This document shows positions 16,620 to 25,215 of a stretch of DNA of 40,980 nucleotides, one piece after another. This DNA is from Desulfovibrio sp. GTDB taxonomy: Bacteria; Bacillota; Dethiobacteria; DTU022. Each line of letters opens with the position of its first letter. The stretch's first letter is position 1. Where the stretch lies: assembly GCA_020060545.1 (NCBI GenBank), contig JAGUZX010000079.1, positions 1-40,980 on the forward strand, written 5' to 3'. The notes below the pieces were generated by a model that made no database searches, had not been told where the DNA came from, and was given only the letters and a program-made list of their open reading frames with translations. The translations under genes were made by a program, and so were the position numbers.

Positions 16620-17024
16620 TTACACGGCGCGGTGCCCCAGGCCGACGGCGACATCATTGAGATGCAATAGGCCGATCTCAAAAAAAATGGCTACAGCCAC
16701 ATGATCGCCGCCCTGGGCGATGCCCACTTTTCCTCCTACATTCAATCCCAGGGCCTTGGGCATGATTTGGGCCAGGGCTTCGCGGGTGGCGCCCGCCACG
16801 GCGCCTTCCGATTGGTGCGTGCCGTCGATGATCTGCTCTCTTTTTGAGGCAACGACCGCCCTTTCCACCACCTTTTGCAGAGAACTTAGAAATTCGCCTC
16901 CGTAATCGACAGCCGTAGACCTGATTCCTTCGGTAAGATAACGCTCTTTCAGCGCCGTCTCGGATTCCCTGGAAGCGGTCATGGCCATGCTTAGTGCGGC
17001 ACGGGCCACTGCACGACTTTCCAT
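16620..17024 (-). CDS. hutP: HutP-family RNA-binding antiterminator
   Basis: A 134-residue homologue of HutP, the hexameric, metal- and histidine-dependent protein that binds UAG-rich leader RNA and prevents termination in the B. subtilis histidine-utilisation operon. The matching parts are the HQSEGAVAGATREALAQI helix and the C-terminal beta region (VAVAIFFEIGLLHLNDVAVGLGHRAV), aligned with the C-terminal half of HutP. AGGAGG precedes the ATG at 17024. No hut catabolic genes are nearby, so its target is unknown. The gene lies beside the structured repeat array at 17133-17544, which invites the question whether that is an RNA partner. Confidence 0.75.
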   Translation of the reverse strand: MESRAVARAALSMAMTASRESETALKERYLTEGIRSTAVDYGGEFLSSLQKVVERAVVASKREQIIDGTHQSEGAVAGATREALAQIMPKALGLNVGGKVGIAQGGDHVAVAIFFEIGLLHLNDVAVGLGHRAV

Positions 17025-17053
17025 CTGCAGCCTCCTACAAGTTGGTTGCCTTA

Positions 17054-17082
17054 ATTATCATTCCATCCAAGAAAAAGCGCAA
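17054..17082 (-). promoter_or_regulatory. Sigma-70-type promoter for hutP
   Basis: Read on the minus strand: -35 TTGCGC, 17-bp spacer, -10 GATAAT, placed 30 bp upstream of the hutP start. Because this promoter is downstream of the repeat array in the hutP direction, the array need not be part of the hutP transcript. Confidence 0.5.
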
Positions 17083-17132
17083 GGGTTAAATAATGAAGAT
17101 CTGGGGTGAGGCAGATAAGCATAAACAGAAGC

Positions 17133-17544
17133 CTATAACGACCTTTGCTCCGGCTAATGTCGATCCTTTATTAGCCTGGCACAGCCATGTGGCTGCGCCA
17201 GACCACACTTTAGAACCGGCATTAACCTTTGCCCGACCGGCATAGATCCTTTCGAAGCCGGTAACGATCTTTTGACCGTTACCGACCTCGAAACCGCCTG
17301 AACTGCTTTGCGAGGCTCTTACACTTACTAAGTACGCAAGAACCTATACCGATCTTTGCTCGACCGTAATGGATCCTGTGGGACCCTGCAATAATCGGCT
17401 TGATTATTGCAGAACCTTGTGGAACCCATTACGATCTTCCCGCCGGCTGATAACAAGCCCTATCCGGACCTGTTATCAACCTTTGGCCGGCTGTAGTAAA
17501 GCCAAATATTTGACCTTGCTACAGCCTGGGCCCGGCCGTTATAG
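17133..17544 (+). repeat. Array of degenerate direct repeats with self-pairing arms; candidate structured ncRNA or protein-binding locus
   Basis: About a dozen copies of a loose 20-25 bp unit are present, with consensus roughly GTTA-n-CGAYCYTTTG-YCGACCGG. For example, 17133-17167 and 17344-17377 align with few differences. Superimposed on the repeats are complementary arms: 17133-17140 with 17537-17544 (CTATAACG/CGTTATAG) closing the whole array; 17152-17158 with 17170-17176; 17177-17186 with 17191-17200; 17259-17266 with 17277-17284; 17365-17372 with 17426-17433 enclosing 17386-17396 with 17402-17412; 17448-17455 with 17471-17478; 17489-17496 with 17519-17526. Loops carry GATC or GACC. No ORF with coding character overlaps. 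Strand is assigned only because a strong plus-strand terminator follows; palindromes cannot show it. Confidence 0.7.
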
Positions 17545-17955
17545 ACCTCTGTTTCGAGTATAGTATATCCGGCAGCGCCGGGATTATTTATGCTTTTTAA
17601 ATAAAAATAACGTCTGAAAAGTTAGGCAATTATACCTATAAAAAATATTTTTATTATTAAGCAGGATTATTGAAAACCCTGTAGAATAAATAAAAAAAGT
17701 GAACCGGCAAAAACCTAACCTCCTACTATATATTTACAGGGGACTCCCCTGTAATTTTTTTGTCCGGAGACTGAAAGCTTGTTCCTGCCCCGGTAAATGG
17801 TATCCGAAACGCTTCCAGGCAAAAGCGCTAAAACCGGCGGCGATCCGGCTTCCTTCCGGCGCAATTTTAAATCCTTGTTATTGAAAACAGGAATAAGCAT
17901 GCCGATGTTGAATTATGGTTAAATCTGCCGAGATACCGTGAAAGGAGCGGTGCAA
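17545..17955. other. Gene-free AT-rich stretch before the transporter
   Basis: No credible ORF. It contains a small hairpin (CCGGC/GCCGG at 17569-17581), A/T tracts at 17640-17700, the terminator at 17734-17761 and some GC-rich imperfect palindromes around 17840-17870. The transporter promoter was not identified with confidence. Confidence 0.5.
17734..17761 (+). terminator. Strong rho-independent terminator downstream of the repeat array
   Basis: A 9-bp stem (TTACAGGGG / CCCCTGTAA) with a three-base loop is followed directly by seven Ts on the plus strand. No plus-strand gene ends between 15431 and here, so the terminator implies a non-coding transcript across the array. Confidence 0.75.
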
Positions 17956-19374
17956 TTGCAAGCAGTCACCCCGCTTTCCAGGGGCGGCCGGCTCTTTTAC
18001 ACTGCCGGGAGCGCGGCCTTTACCATGGTGGAAAGAATGCTCATCCTTTACGTGCCCTTTTACTTCTGGCCTCCGGAGGAATATGCCCAGCCCAACCTTA
18101 TTTCCAGCAAGATTTATTTTGGGTTCGTCACGATCCTGGGAGCGGCCTGGCTTGCAGGGAGGGTTTTCGACGGTGCGGCTGACCCGATCATCGCTTCTCT
18201 GAGCGACAACAACCGCTCGCGGGTCGGAAGGCGCAAGCTTTTCCTGCTCTTAAGCGGCCTGCCGCTGGCCCTGACGACGGCCCTTGTTTTTTTCCCGCCC
18301 CGCCCTGGCTGTGAATCAGTTCTCAACGGGATCTGGCTGGGGGCAATGCTTTGCCTTTTTTATATTTTTTTTACCGCTTATGTGAACCCATACTTAAGCC
18401 TGCTTTCAGAGCTGGGACATACTGAAGCCATGCGGATAGATATGTCCACGATGATCGCCTTCATGGGCCTGCTGGGGATGATCTGCGCGTCCGTTTTGTT
18501 TCCGCTTGCAGTCGGCGGTATGCAGGCCGGGGGGATGGATTTTCGAAGCTCATACCAGTCCGCGGCGGTTGTGTTTGCGGCTGCGGCGGCTGTTATTCTC
18601 TACCTGGTGGCGCTCGGCTTCAATGAAAAGATACACTGTTCACCCATCCGCCTGCCGCAAGTGGGAGTATGGGAATCGCTGCGTAAAACATACGCGGTAA
18701 AACCATTTCGCCTTTTTTTAGTGGGGGAAGTTTTCCTGCAGTTTGCTTCAAATATCGTTACCGCGGGGATGATCTACTACGCGGTGGTAATTTTTCAGAA
18801 AGAACAGGCCTTTATGACCGTGCTGGCGGGGGTGACCATCGCCTCGGCGCTGCTCAGCTTTCCCCTGGTAAACCTGGCGGCGAAACGGTATGGCAAAAAA
18901 AAGGTGATCCTGGCCGGTGTGGGCATCCTGGCCGCCTGCACCGCGGCCATTTTTTGCTTCAGCTTTAATATGAGCGGCATTTATTTCTACCTCGGATTGG
19001 CCATGTTTGGATTGGCGGGGCTTCCCCTGGCCATCTTATCCGCCCTGGTCAACCCTACCATCGCCGACCTGGCCAGGGTAGAGGCCCTGCGGACCGGTGA
19101 GCACAGGGAAGCCATGTTTTTCGGGGCCAGGGCCGTCCCGCTGAAGCTCACCATCGCCCTGGCCGGGGTCACTTTTACCTTTTTGCTGTCCAGCTTCGGC
19201 AAAGATATCGCCAACCCTCTCGGAGTGCAGCTGAGCGCTCTGGTTGTGGCGGTGTCTTGCTCCCTCGGTTTCTTATTTTTCTTGCGCTACCCGGAAAAAG
19301 AGGTCCAGGCCTGCCTCCGCTGCTACGAACCCCCCACCGGCGCCGCCGCTCCGGATGAGCTAAACACCCTTTAA
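17956..19374 (+). CDS. MFS transporter of the GPH (glycoside-pentoside-hexuronide:cation symporter) type
   Basis: A 472-residue, 12-TM permease. The signature GRVFDGAADPIIASLSDNNRSR, followed by GRRK, matches the loop 2-3 motif of GPH/MFS_2 proteins that couple sodium or proton entry to sugar or other solute uptake. Substrate cannot be read from sequence, and no sugar genes adjoin it. The TTG at 17956 is preferred (AAAGGAG 8 bp upstream) over the GTG at 17938, which overlaps that site. It ends 15 bp inside the convergent methylase gene. Confidence 0.83.
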   Translation: MQAVTPLSRGGRLFYTAGSAAFTMVERMLILYVPFYFWPPEEYAQPNLISSKIYFGFVTILGAAWLAGRVFDGAADPIIASLSDNNRSRVGRRKLFLLLSGLPLALTTALVFFPPRPGCESVLNGIWLGAMLCLFYIFFTAYVNPYLSLLSELGHTEAMRIDMSTMIAFMGLLGMICASVLFPLAVGGMQAGGMDFRSSYQSAAVVFAAAAAVILYLVALGFNEKIHCSPIRLPQVGVWESLRKTYAVKPFRLFLVGEVFLQFASNIVTAGMIYYAVVIFQKEQAFMTVLAGVTIASALLSFPLVNLAAKRYGKKKVILAGVGILAACTAAIFCFSFNMSGIYFYLGLAMFGLAGLPLAILSALVNPTIADLARVEALRTGEHREAMFFGARAVPLKLTIALAGVTFTFLLSSFGKDIANPLGVQLSALVVAVSCSLGFLFFLRYPEKEVQACLRCYEPPTGAAAPDELNTL

Positions 19375-20163
19375 GCCCAGGACCTCCTGTGCCGGGGTGC
19401 GGTCGCCGCTGCAGCTGATCAGGCGCGGCCCGTGAAGAAAGATCAGCTCGTACCCCAGTGCGCGGTAAAGGCTGACGATGCGATCAGTGGCCTGGTTGGA
19501 AATGATGGCCGGGCCCGGATGCGCGGCGAGCCAGGCAGCCAGGCGGACCTGGTCCGCCCAGCTGAAACCGTTCCGGGTGTACTGGGTAAAGGGGACGTCG
19601 TAAGGCGGATCGGCATAGACGAAGTCATCCGGTCCCAGGCGGAGCGCTTCAAAATCGACCGCCGTAAATTCCCATCCCTCAAACAAAGTACGGTAGCCGG
19701 TAAGATCGAGGGCATAATTGATTTTGCCGTAACGTCCGAAAGGCACATTAAAGCTCCCGCTGCGGTTAAAGCGGCAGAGCCCGTTATACCCGGTGCGGTT
19801 CAGGTAAAAAAACAGCTCGGCGGCCTCGCGGCTGTTTTCGCCTCCTTCCGACAGCAGTTGGTTAAACCTGGCGCGGTGGCTGTAATACAATGTTTTTTCA
19901 TTTTGCATGGGGATGCTGATCTCCAGCCCTTCTTTAAGCCAACGCAGGAAGTTCACCAGGTGCGGGTTGAGGTCGTTGAGCAAGGCCCGGGCCGGGTTAA
20001 GGCCGAGGGCAACCGCCAGGCTGCCGCAGAAAGATTCGACCAGGCGCCTGTGCCGGTGTTTCTCCCAGTAAGGCAACAGGTGGGAGACCAGCCACCGTTT
20101 GCCGCCGGCCCACTTCAGGGGGGGGGTAAGCGTTGGGGCCTGCCGCTTCCGAGCCTTACTCAC
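19360..20163 (-). CDS. dam: Dam-type DNA adenine N6-methyltransferase (D12 class)
   Basis: A 267-residue alpha-class (D12) adenine methyltransferase. The SAM-binding motif appears as LKWAGGKRWL near the N-terminus, FCGSLAVALGL follows, and the catalytic DPPY is at about residue 196 (YADPPYD). The family usually methylates GATC; specificity is inferred. The GTG at 20163 is chosen because it follows GAGGTG and overlaps the zur stop by 8 bp. An in-frame ATG at 20220 would overlap zur far more. There is no restriction endonuclease nearby, so it is solitary, and its translation appears coupled to the zinc operon. Confidence 0.87.
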   Translation of the reverse strand: MSKARKRQAPTLTPPLKWAGGKRWLVSHLLPYWEKHRHRRLVESFCGSLAVALGLNPARALLNDLNPHLVNFLRWLKEGLEISIPMQNEKTLYYSHRARFNQLLSEGGENSREAAELFFYLNRTGYNGLCRFNRSGSFNVPFGRYGKINYALDLTGYRTLFEGWEFTAVDFEALRLGPDDFVYADPPYDVPFTQYTRNGFSWADQVRLAAWLAAHPGPAIISNQATDRIVSLYRALGYELIFLHGPRLISCSGDRTPAQEVLGLKGV

Positions 20164-20614
20164 CGGCACACCTCGCTTTGTGCGCGCAGTCCGGGCAGAG
20201 GCCGTAAGCTTCCAGGTCATGCCTCTTGACCACGAAGCGGGTGGCGCTTTCGATGTCTCCGATTAAATGTTCGAAGGTGCAGCTGGCAAACTCCTCCACC
20301 CGGCGGCATCCGGTGCAGATCAGGTGGTGGTGATGATCTCCGTCGCGGTCGATTTCGTAGTGCAGCCGGTTGTCGTTCAAGACCAGGGCCCTGACCAGGC
20401 CGAGCCTGGCCAGCAAATCCATGGTCCGGTAGATTGTCGCCATGCCGGTACCGGGCAGCATCTGCCTGATTGCGGCATGAATTTCCTGCGCCGAGGGATG
20501 GCCGTCGTTTTCCGCCAGGTATTCCAGAATCTTGCGCCGGGGCCCGGTAAGTTTAAAACCTTTCCCCTTCATTTTTTCCTTCAGCTTTTGGATCGCTTCC
20601 GCGGTCAGCGGCAT
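20156..20614 (-). CDS. zur: Fur-family metalloregulator, probably Zur
   Basis: A 152-residue Fur-family repressor. It has an N-terminal winged helix (KLTGPRRKILEYL, TIYRTMDLLARLGL) and a C-terminal metal-binding half with the HHHH run followed by CTGC, and a CPDC pair for the structural zinc. Its position after znuA-znuC-znuB makes Zur (zinc-responsive repression of the uptake operon) the likeliest specificity, though Fur or PerR cannot be excluded by motifs alone. The start overlaps the znuB end by 10 bp. Confidence 0.87.
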   Translation of the reverse strand: MPLTAEAIQKLKEKMKGKGFKLTGPRRKILEYLAENDGHPSAQEIHAAIRQMLPGTGMATIYRTMDLLARLGLVRALVLNDNRLHYEIDRDGDHHHHLICTGCRRVEEFASCTFEHLIGDIESATRFVVKRHDLEAYGLCPDCAHKARCAGE

Positions 20615-21471
20615 GGTTCTTGCCCCGTTTCTTCCAGGCGGTCTTGCTTTGCCCGCTTGCTCTTCCGGCGGGCAAAAAAGCGGGGGCCAACAAGCAAAGA
20701 AAGCAGGAAAAGGATGGTCATGGCGAGCACAATCGTGGCGCCGGAAGGGACCCGGAAATAATAGGACAGTACCAGGCCGCCCACGCTGCCGGTGGCGCCG
20801 CAGATCAGGGAAACGGCGAGCATGGTCCGGTAGTTGCTGCTCAACCGGTACCCGGTCGCCGCGGGGATCACCAGGAGCGCGGAGGCCAGGACGATGCCCA
20901 CCAGCTTCACCGAAACCATAACCGTCAGGGCCATCACTGCCAGCAGGCCCAGGTAGAGGGCGTTGACGGGAACCCCTCCGGCCCGGGCCATCTCTTCGTC
21001 AAAAGAGAGCGCGAGCAACTCTTTAAAGAAAAGGCTTAAAAAAAGCGCCGTTCCCAGCAGGACAAAGGAGAGCAGCCGCAGATCCGCGGCTGAAACGGCC
21101 AGGATATTGCCGAAAAGCAGCGAGAAAAGTTCGGGGTAATACCCCTTGGCCGAGCTGATCAGGGTAATGCCGAAGGCCATGCCGGCGGCGTAAAACACCC
21201 CGATCACGGTGTCTTCATGGAAGCGGCCCAGCCTGCTGATAGAGCCGGTTACAACGGCGGCGGCGACGGCGAAAAGGCTTCCCGTCAGGATCGGGTTTAC
21301 TCCCGCGACCAGGCCCACGGCGATCCCCCCCAGGGCGGTATGGGAGACGCCCACCCCCAGGAACGATAGCCGTTTCAGGACCACAAAAAACGCGACGCCG
21401 GAGCAGATCAGTCCGACCAAGAGCGCCGCCAGGAGCGCCCGCTGCATGAATGTGTAAGAGAGCATCTCCAT
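20605..21471 (-). CDS. znuB: Zinc/manganese ABC transporter permease
   Basis: A 288-residue ABC-3 family permease with about eight TM helices. The hallmark LGVGVSHTALGGIAVGL and SKLVGIVLASALLVIPAATGY-like segments are present. It forms the membrane channel of the ZnuABC importer. The ATG at 21471 shares its A with the znuC stop codon (TGATG), indicating translational coupling. It is followed by zur with a 10-bp overlap. Confidence 0.9.
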   Translation of the reverse strand: MEMLSYTFMQRALLAALLVGLICSGVAFFVVLKRLSFLGVGVSHTALGGIAVGLVAGVNPILTGSLFAVAAAVVTGSISRLGRFHEDTVIGVFYAAGMAFGITLISSAKGYYPELFSLLFGNILAVSAADLRLLSFVLLGTALFLSLFFKELLALSFDEEMARAGGVPVNALYLGLLAVMALTVMVSVKLVGIVLASALLVIPAATGYRLSSNYRTMLAVSLICGATGSVGGLVLSYYFRVPSGATIVLAMTILFLLSLLVGPRFFARRKSKRAKQDRLEETGQEPCR

Positions 21472-22241
21472 CACCGCTCTTCACTCCCCTCCCGCGTTCC
21501 CGCCGTATTCAACAGGTCAAATTGGCAGCGGAAAGCTTCTTTTAAACCGGGGCTGTGCAGCACCTGCCGCGGGTTGCCGTGCAGGTGCATGGTCCGGTTG
21601 ATACAGATCAGGTAATCGGCAAAGGCCGCTGCGGCAGTCAGGTCATGGGAAACCAGCAGCACCGTCAACCCTCGTTCTCGCTGGAGGCGCCTTAAAAGTT
21701 GCATTAACTGGTGCTGGGCGGTAATATCCAGGCCGGCGCTTGGCTCGTCCAGCAGCAGCAGCGCCGGATCGCGGGCAAGGGCCCTGGCCAGCAGGACCCG
21801 CTGCTGTTCGCCGCCCGAGAGCGCTTGAAAAGGCCGGTTGGCCAGGTGAGGGATGCCTACCGCATTCAGGGCGCGGCGGCCGGCATCCCGGTGGCGCCGG
21901 TTAAAAGGGCGCCCGAGAGTCCGGGGTGAAAGAAGGCCCATCAGAACTGCATCGAGGGCTGAAAGCGGAAAGCGGCGCTCAAACGAGCGGTTTTGGGGCA
22001 TATAGCCGATTTTTCCCCGGTCGTGACCCAGTCGATTGGACGGGCGGCCAAAAAGGGCTGCCGAACCTGAAAACGGCTTGACCAGGCCGAGCAGGACCCG
22101 CAGGAGCGTGGTTTTGCCGGCCCCGTTGGGTCCGATAATCCCGACCAGTTCGCCGGCCTTGACCTGAAAGCTGATGTTGTCCAGGACAAAATGGCCTTGC
22201 ATATGCACGGCCAGCCGCTCCACTTTAACAATTTCAGCCAA
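21471..22241 (-). CDS. znuC: Zinc/manganese ABC transporter ATP-binding protein
   Basis: A 256-residue ATPase with Walker A (GPNGAGKT), Q-loop (YMPQNR), ABC signature (LSGGEQQR), Walker B (ALLLLDEP) and the switch histidine (LVSHD). It energises zinc uptake with ZnuB and ZnuA. The start is a TTG at 22241 after AGGTG; a TTG at 22256 would add five residues and lacks a good site. It lies 21 bp after znuA. Confidence 0.9.
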   Translation of the reverse strand: MAEIVKVERLAVHMQGHFVLDNISFQVKAGELVGIIGPNGAGKTTLLRVLLGLVKPFSGSAALFGRPSNRLGHDRGKIGYMPQNRSFERRFPLSALDAVLMGLLSPRTLGRPFNRRHRDAGRRALNAVGIPHLANRPFQALSGGEQQRVLLARALARDPALLLLDEPSAGLDITAQHQLMQLLRRLQRERGLTVLLVSHDLTAAAAFADYLICINRTMHLHGNPRQVLHSPGLKEAFRCQFDLLNTAGTREGSEER

Positions 22242-22262
22242 GGTTTTCACCTGCAATTCCAG

Positions 22263-23204
22263 TTAGTCGGCCAACGCTTCTTTAAGCACCGCCAGGTTAT
22301 CGCGCATCAAGTTGATGTAAGTATTGGCCCGTGGCAGATCCGGTCCCCCCAGGGGGTCAAGCACGGCCGTTTTCGCCCCGGTTTCCGCGGCGAGCATCTT
22401 CACCATTACGGCGGAGAATTGCGGCTCGGCAAAAATAACTTTAACCCCGTGCGCCCGGCTCAAGTCAACCAGCCGGGCAATCCAGGCGGCCGACGGTTCC
22501 TGCCCGGGGAAAGCGGCGATCACCGCCGCCTCTTCCAGGCCGTAACGCCGGGCGAAATAGCGCCAGGCGGAATGAAAGGAGATAAACTTGCGGTTATTCA
22601 GGCCGGCCAGGGCGGCGCGAATTTCACCGTCCAGGGCGGAAAGCTCGGCCTGGTAGGCGGCCAGATTGGCGCGGTAAGACGGGGCCCCGGCCGGATTCAA
22701 GGCAGCAAGCGCTTCCGTGATGGCCGGGCCGATTACATCGCGGACGATAATCGGGTCCAGCCAGATATGCGGGTCAACAGGGCCGTGGTCGTGTTCGCCG
22801 GGCGGGTGATCGTTATCCGCGGCGTGATCTTCAATCACCGGTAGGGTTTCTTCCTCAGTCAGTTTGAGCAGTACAAGGTCTTTTGCGGCCGCGTCCGCCA
22901 GGGTCACCGCCCAATCATCCAGGCCTCCGCCGATGCAAACAAAGAGGCGGGCGCCGGCCACTCGTAAGACCTGGTCTACTGTCGGGTCGTATGTATGCGG
23001 GCTTGCCCCCGGCGGCAGTAGGAAGTAAACTTCTACCGTCTCTCCGCCGATATTTTTTACCATGTCGGCCAGGGGAAAGATAGTTGTAACAACGGTAAGC
23101 GGTTCAAGGCCGCTTTTTTCCGCTTCCCGAAAACCCTGGCAGCCGGCGATTGCTGCCGCTGCGGCCAAAATTAGGGCAGTGATGGTCATCCTCGATTGTT
23201 TCAC
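22263..23204 (-). CDS. znuA: Zinc-binding lipoprotein of the ZnuABC importer
   Basis: A 313-residue cluster 9 (A-1 family) substrate-binding protein. A signal peptide ends in a lipobox (AIAGC), so the mature protein is anchored outside the membrane. Metal ligands expected for the family are visible in PHTYDP, the His/Asp-rich loop DNDHPPGEHDHGP (typical of zinc rather than manganese binders), DPHIWLDP, FHSAWRYFA and the late Glu/Asp positions. The GTG at 23204 is used; an ATG five codons later is possible. First gene of the zinc operon, with a palindrome 84 bp upstream. Confidence 0.9.
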   Translation of the reverse strand: MKQSRMTITALILAAAAAIAGCQGFREAEKSGLEPLTVVTTIFPLADMVKNIGGETVEVYFLLPPGASPHTYDPTVDQVLRVAGARLFVCIGGGLDDWAVTLADAAAKDLVLLKLTEEETLPVIEDHAADNDHPPGEHDHGPVDPHIWLDPIIVRDVIGPAITEALAALNPAGAPSYRANLAAYQAELSALDGEIRAALAGLNNRKFISFHSAWRYFARRYGLEEAAVIAAFPGQEPSAAWIARLVDLSRAHGVKVIFAEPQFSAVMVKMLAAETGAKTAVLDPLGGPDLPRANTYINLMRDNLAVLKEALAD

Positions 23205-23288
23205 AGTGTTTAAACCCCCGTTTGCATATGAGCAGGCTTAAGCGGCAAAAGGATGAATCGCAAGTTTGATTGTGAGCCGATTTAAAAA

Positions 23289-23311
23289 TAAATGATAATC
23301 GGTCTCATTTA
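23289..23311. promoter_or_regulatory. Palindrome upstream of znuA, candidate Zur operator
   Basis: Perfect 7-bp arms (TAAATGA / TCATTTA) with a 9-bp spacer lie in the AT-rich region upstream of znuA. Size and symmetry suit a Fur-family site, and a Fur-family gene lies in the same operon. The exact Zur consensus of this lineage is unknown to me. Confidence 0.5.
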
Positions 23312-23341
23312 CCTTGTTAGATTCTACCATAGCGAAAGCCG

Positions 23342-24022
23342 TTATGCAAGACGCAGCGTGAAAGGGGGAGGAGCCAGTTCCAGGGCGGCGGCCCGGACCG
23401 GGGAGCCATCACAACCGCTTAAACTTAACGGGAAAAAAACGATCAGGGGATTGGGGAAATCGACCAGGTCAAGGTTGGCCAGGCCCTCCACGATGACACC
23501 GTTATGCTCGGCGATCAGGCGGTGGTTCGGCAAATCGTCTGCACCCGGCCGGTCAAGGCTGACCGTATCGGTGCCGATGGTTTTCACTCCCCGGGAGAGC
23601 AGCCAGCGGCAGGCTTCAACTTCCAGGTGGGGGTGATCAAAGTACGAATCGCGGCCGGCTTTTTTATCCCAGCCGGTATGCAGAAGAACCACCACCCCGG
23701 GCTGCAGCAGGTGTGACGCGCTTGCCAACTCGGCTGCGGTGATCGCTTCATTTGCCCGTTTCCCGCGCACTGGTATGATGACCCCCTCTCCGGCACAGCA
23801 GTCCAAATCGACCCGGTCTATCGTCACACCGTCCGGCAGAGTGTGAAAGGGAGCATCCATGTGGGTGCCCGCATGGGAGCCGAAACTGATCCTGCTCAAA
23901 TGATACCCCTGGCCCTGAACGACGGCTGCGGTGCTGACCCGGGGAGCCGGATCGCCGGGATAAACCGGTGTTTGTTTGCATAGCGGCAGTGACAGGTCGA
24001 CGGCGCGCAGCACCTTCCACAT
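23342..24022 (-). CDS. Cyclase-family (kynurenine formamidase-like) metal-dependent hydrolase
   Basis: A 226-residue member of the cyclase family, which includes bacterial kynurenine formamidase and isatin hydrolase. The metal motif HAGTHMDAPFH (H-x-G-T-H-x-D-x-P-x-H) is intact, and DLSLPL at the start and the C-terminal AEHNGVIVEGLANLD segment also fit. The ATG at 24022 has GGGAG 8 bp upstream. Neighbouring trpS might suggest tryptophan catabolism, but no other kyn gene is present, so the substrate is unassigned. Confidence 0.83.
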   Translation of the reverse strand: MWKVLRAVDLSLPLCKQTPVYPGDPAPRVSTAAVVQGQGYHLSRISFGSHAGTHMDAPFHTLPDGVTIDRVDLDCCAGEGVIIPVRGKRANEAITAAELASASHLLQPGVVVLLHTGWDKKAGRDSYFDHPHLEVEACRWLLSRGVKTIGTDTVSLDRPGADDLPNHRLIAEHNGVIVEGLANLDLVDFPNPLIVFFPLSLSGCDGSPVRAAALELAPPPFTLRLA

Positions 24023-24136
24023 GGGCATTTCTCCCGTCGGAGGCAAGGATTAAACTTTTTCAAGAACCGACCAATAATTTTCCGGCCCAGGGAATGTGAC
24101 GGTTCCCGTAAGTCATTGCAGAGGGGCGTTTATTTT

Positions 24137-25129
24137 TTAGATTGGAGGGACCAGGCCGATCGCTTTTTGAACGGCGCTTAAAGTTTTTTCCGCGACCGGT
24201 TTCACCCTGGCGCTTCCTTCCGCCAGCAGGGAATCAAGGTAGTGTGGATCCGCGGTCAGTTCCCGGTAACGAAGCTGCAAAGGACGCAATCCTTCGATGA
24301 TTGCCTCCGCCAATTCGTTTTTAAATTGGGCGTAACCCTTCCCTTCGAAGCGGGCGGTGATCTCTTTCCTGCTCATTTTTGAAAAAAGCTCATAAATCAC
24401 CAGCAAGTTGTAAATGCCGGGCCGCTTTTCGTCAAAACAGATTTCGCGTTTTGAGTCGGTCGTCGCTTTCATTATTTTCGAGCGGATCGCGTCGGTTGAG
24501 TCGAGCAGGTTGACCGCATGCCCGGGATTTGCATCGCTTTTGCTCATCTTCTTGGAAGGGTCATCCAGGCCCATGATGCGCGCTCCCACATCCGGGATGA
24601 CCGGTTCCGGCAGCTTGAACACCGCCCCGTAGATCGAGTTGAAGCGCTGGGCGATATCCCGGGTGAGCTCGACGTGCTGTTTCTGGTCTTCGCCTACCGG
24701 AACCTGGTCCGTCTCGTAAAGCAAAATATCGGCGGCCATCAGGGCGGGATAATCAAACAAGCCGACGCTGACCTGTTCTTTCTGCTTTTCCGATTTCTCC
24801 TTATACTGCGTCATCCGGTTCATCCAGCCGATTGGAATAAAGCAGTTCAAGATCCACGCCAGCTCGGAATGGGCGCCGACATGGGACTGCACGAAGACGG
24901 CCGATCGCCGGGGGTCGATGCCGGCGGCAAAGAGGAGCCCGGCCACTTCGCGCGTTTTCATCGACAGCTCTTTGGGATCTTGTGCGACAGTGATTGCATG
25001 CAGGTCTACGATACAGAAGATATTTTCATATTGATCTTGCGACGACGCCCAATGCCTGATTGCTCCCAAGTAATTGCCGATATGGATGTTTCCAGTCGGT
25101 TGAATGCCCGAAAATACCCGCTTTTTCAT
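24137..25129 (-). CDS. trpS: Tryptophanyl-tRNA synthetase
   Basis: A 330-residue class Ic aminoacyl-tRNA synthetase that charges tRNA-Trp. The first signature is IQPTGNIHIGNYLGA (HIGH equivalent HIGN) and the second KKMSKSD. Length is normal. AGGAGG (reading AAAGGAGGTT on the minus strand) precedes the ATG at 25129. I looked for a T-box leader in the upstream 150 bp and found no GGTGGNACCGCG-type element. Confidence 0.96.
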   Translation of the reverse strand: MKKRVFSGIQPTGNIHIGNYLGAIRHWASSQDQYENIFCIVDLHAITVAQDPKELSMKTREVAGLLFAAGIDPRRSAVFVQSHVGAHSELAWILNCFIPIGWMNRMTQYKEKSEKQKEQVSVGLFDYPALMAADILLYETDQVPVGEDQKQHVELTRDIAQRFNSIYGAVFKLPEPVIPDVGARIMGLDDPSKKMSKSDANPGHAVNLLDSTDAIRSKIMKATTDSKREICFDEKRPGIYNLLVIYELFSKMSRKEITARFEGKGYAQFKNELAEAIIEGLRPLQLRYRELTADPHYLDSLLAEGSARVKPVAEKTLSAVQKAIGLVPPI

Positions 25130-25215
25130 CCGTAATCAACCTCCTTTTAAGCGCATGGCGTCTCTGCGCTGCTATCGCTTCACCGCTGTTACCGAAGTAT
25201 AAAAATTTCGATGCT

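Noticed and set aside
17133-17544. CRISPR-like repeat array
   Set aside because: Units vary in length and sequence, spacers are not uniform, no cas genes are near, and the repeats pair with one another, unlike CRISPR.
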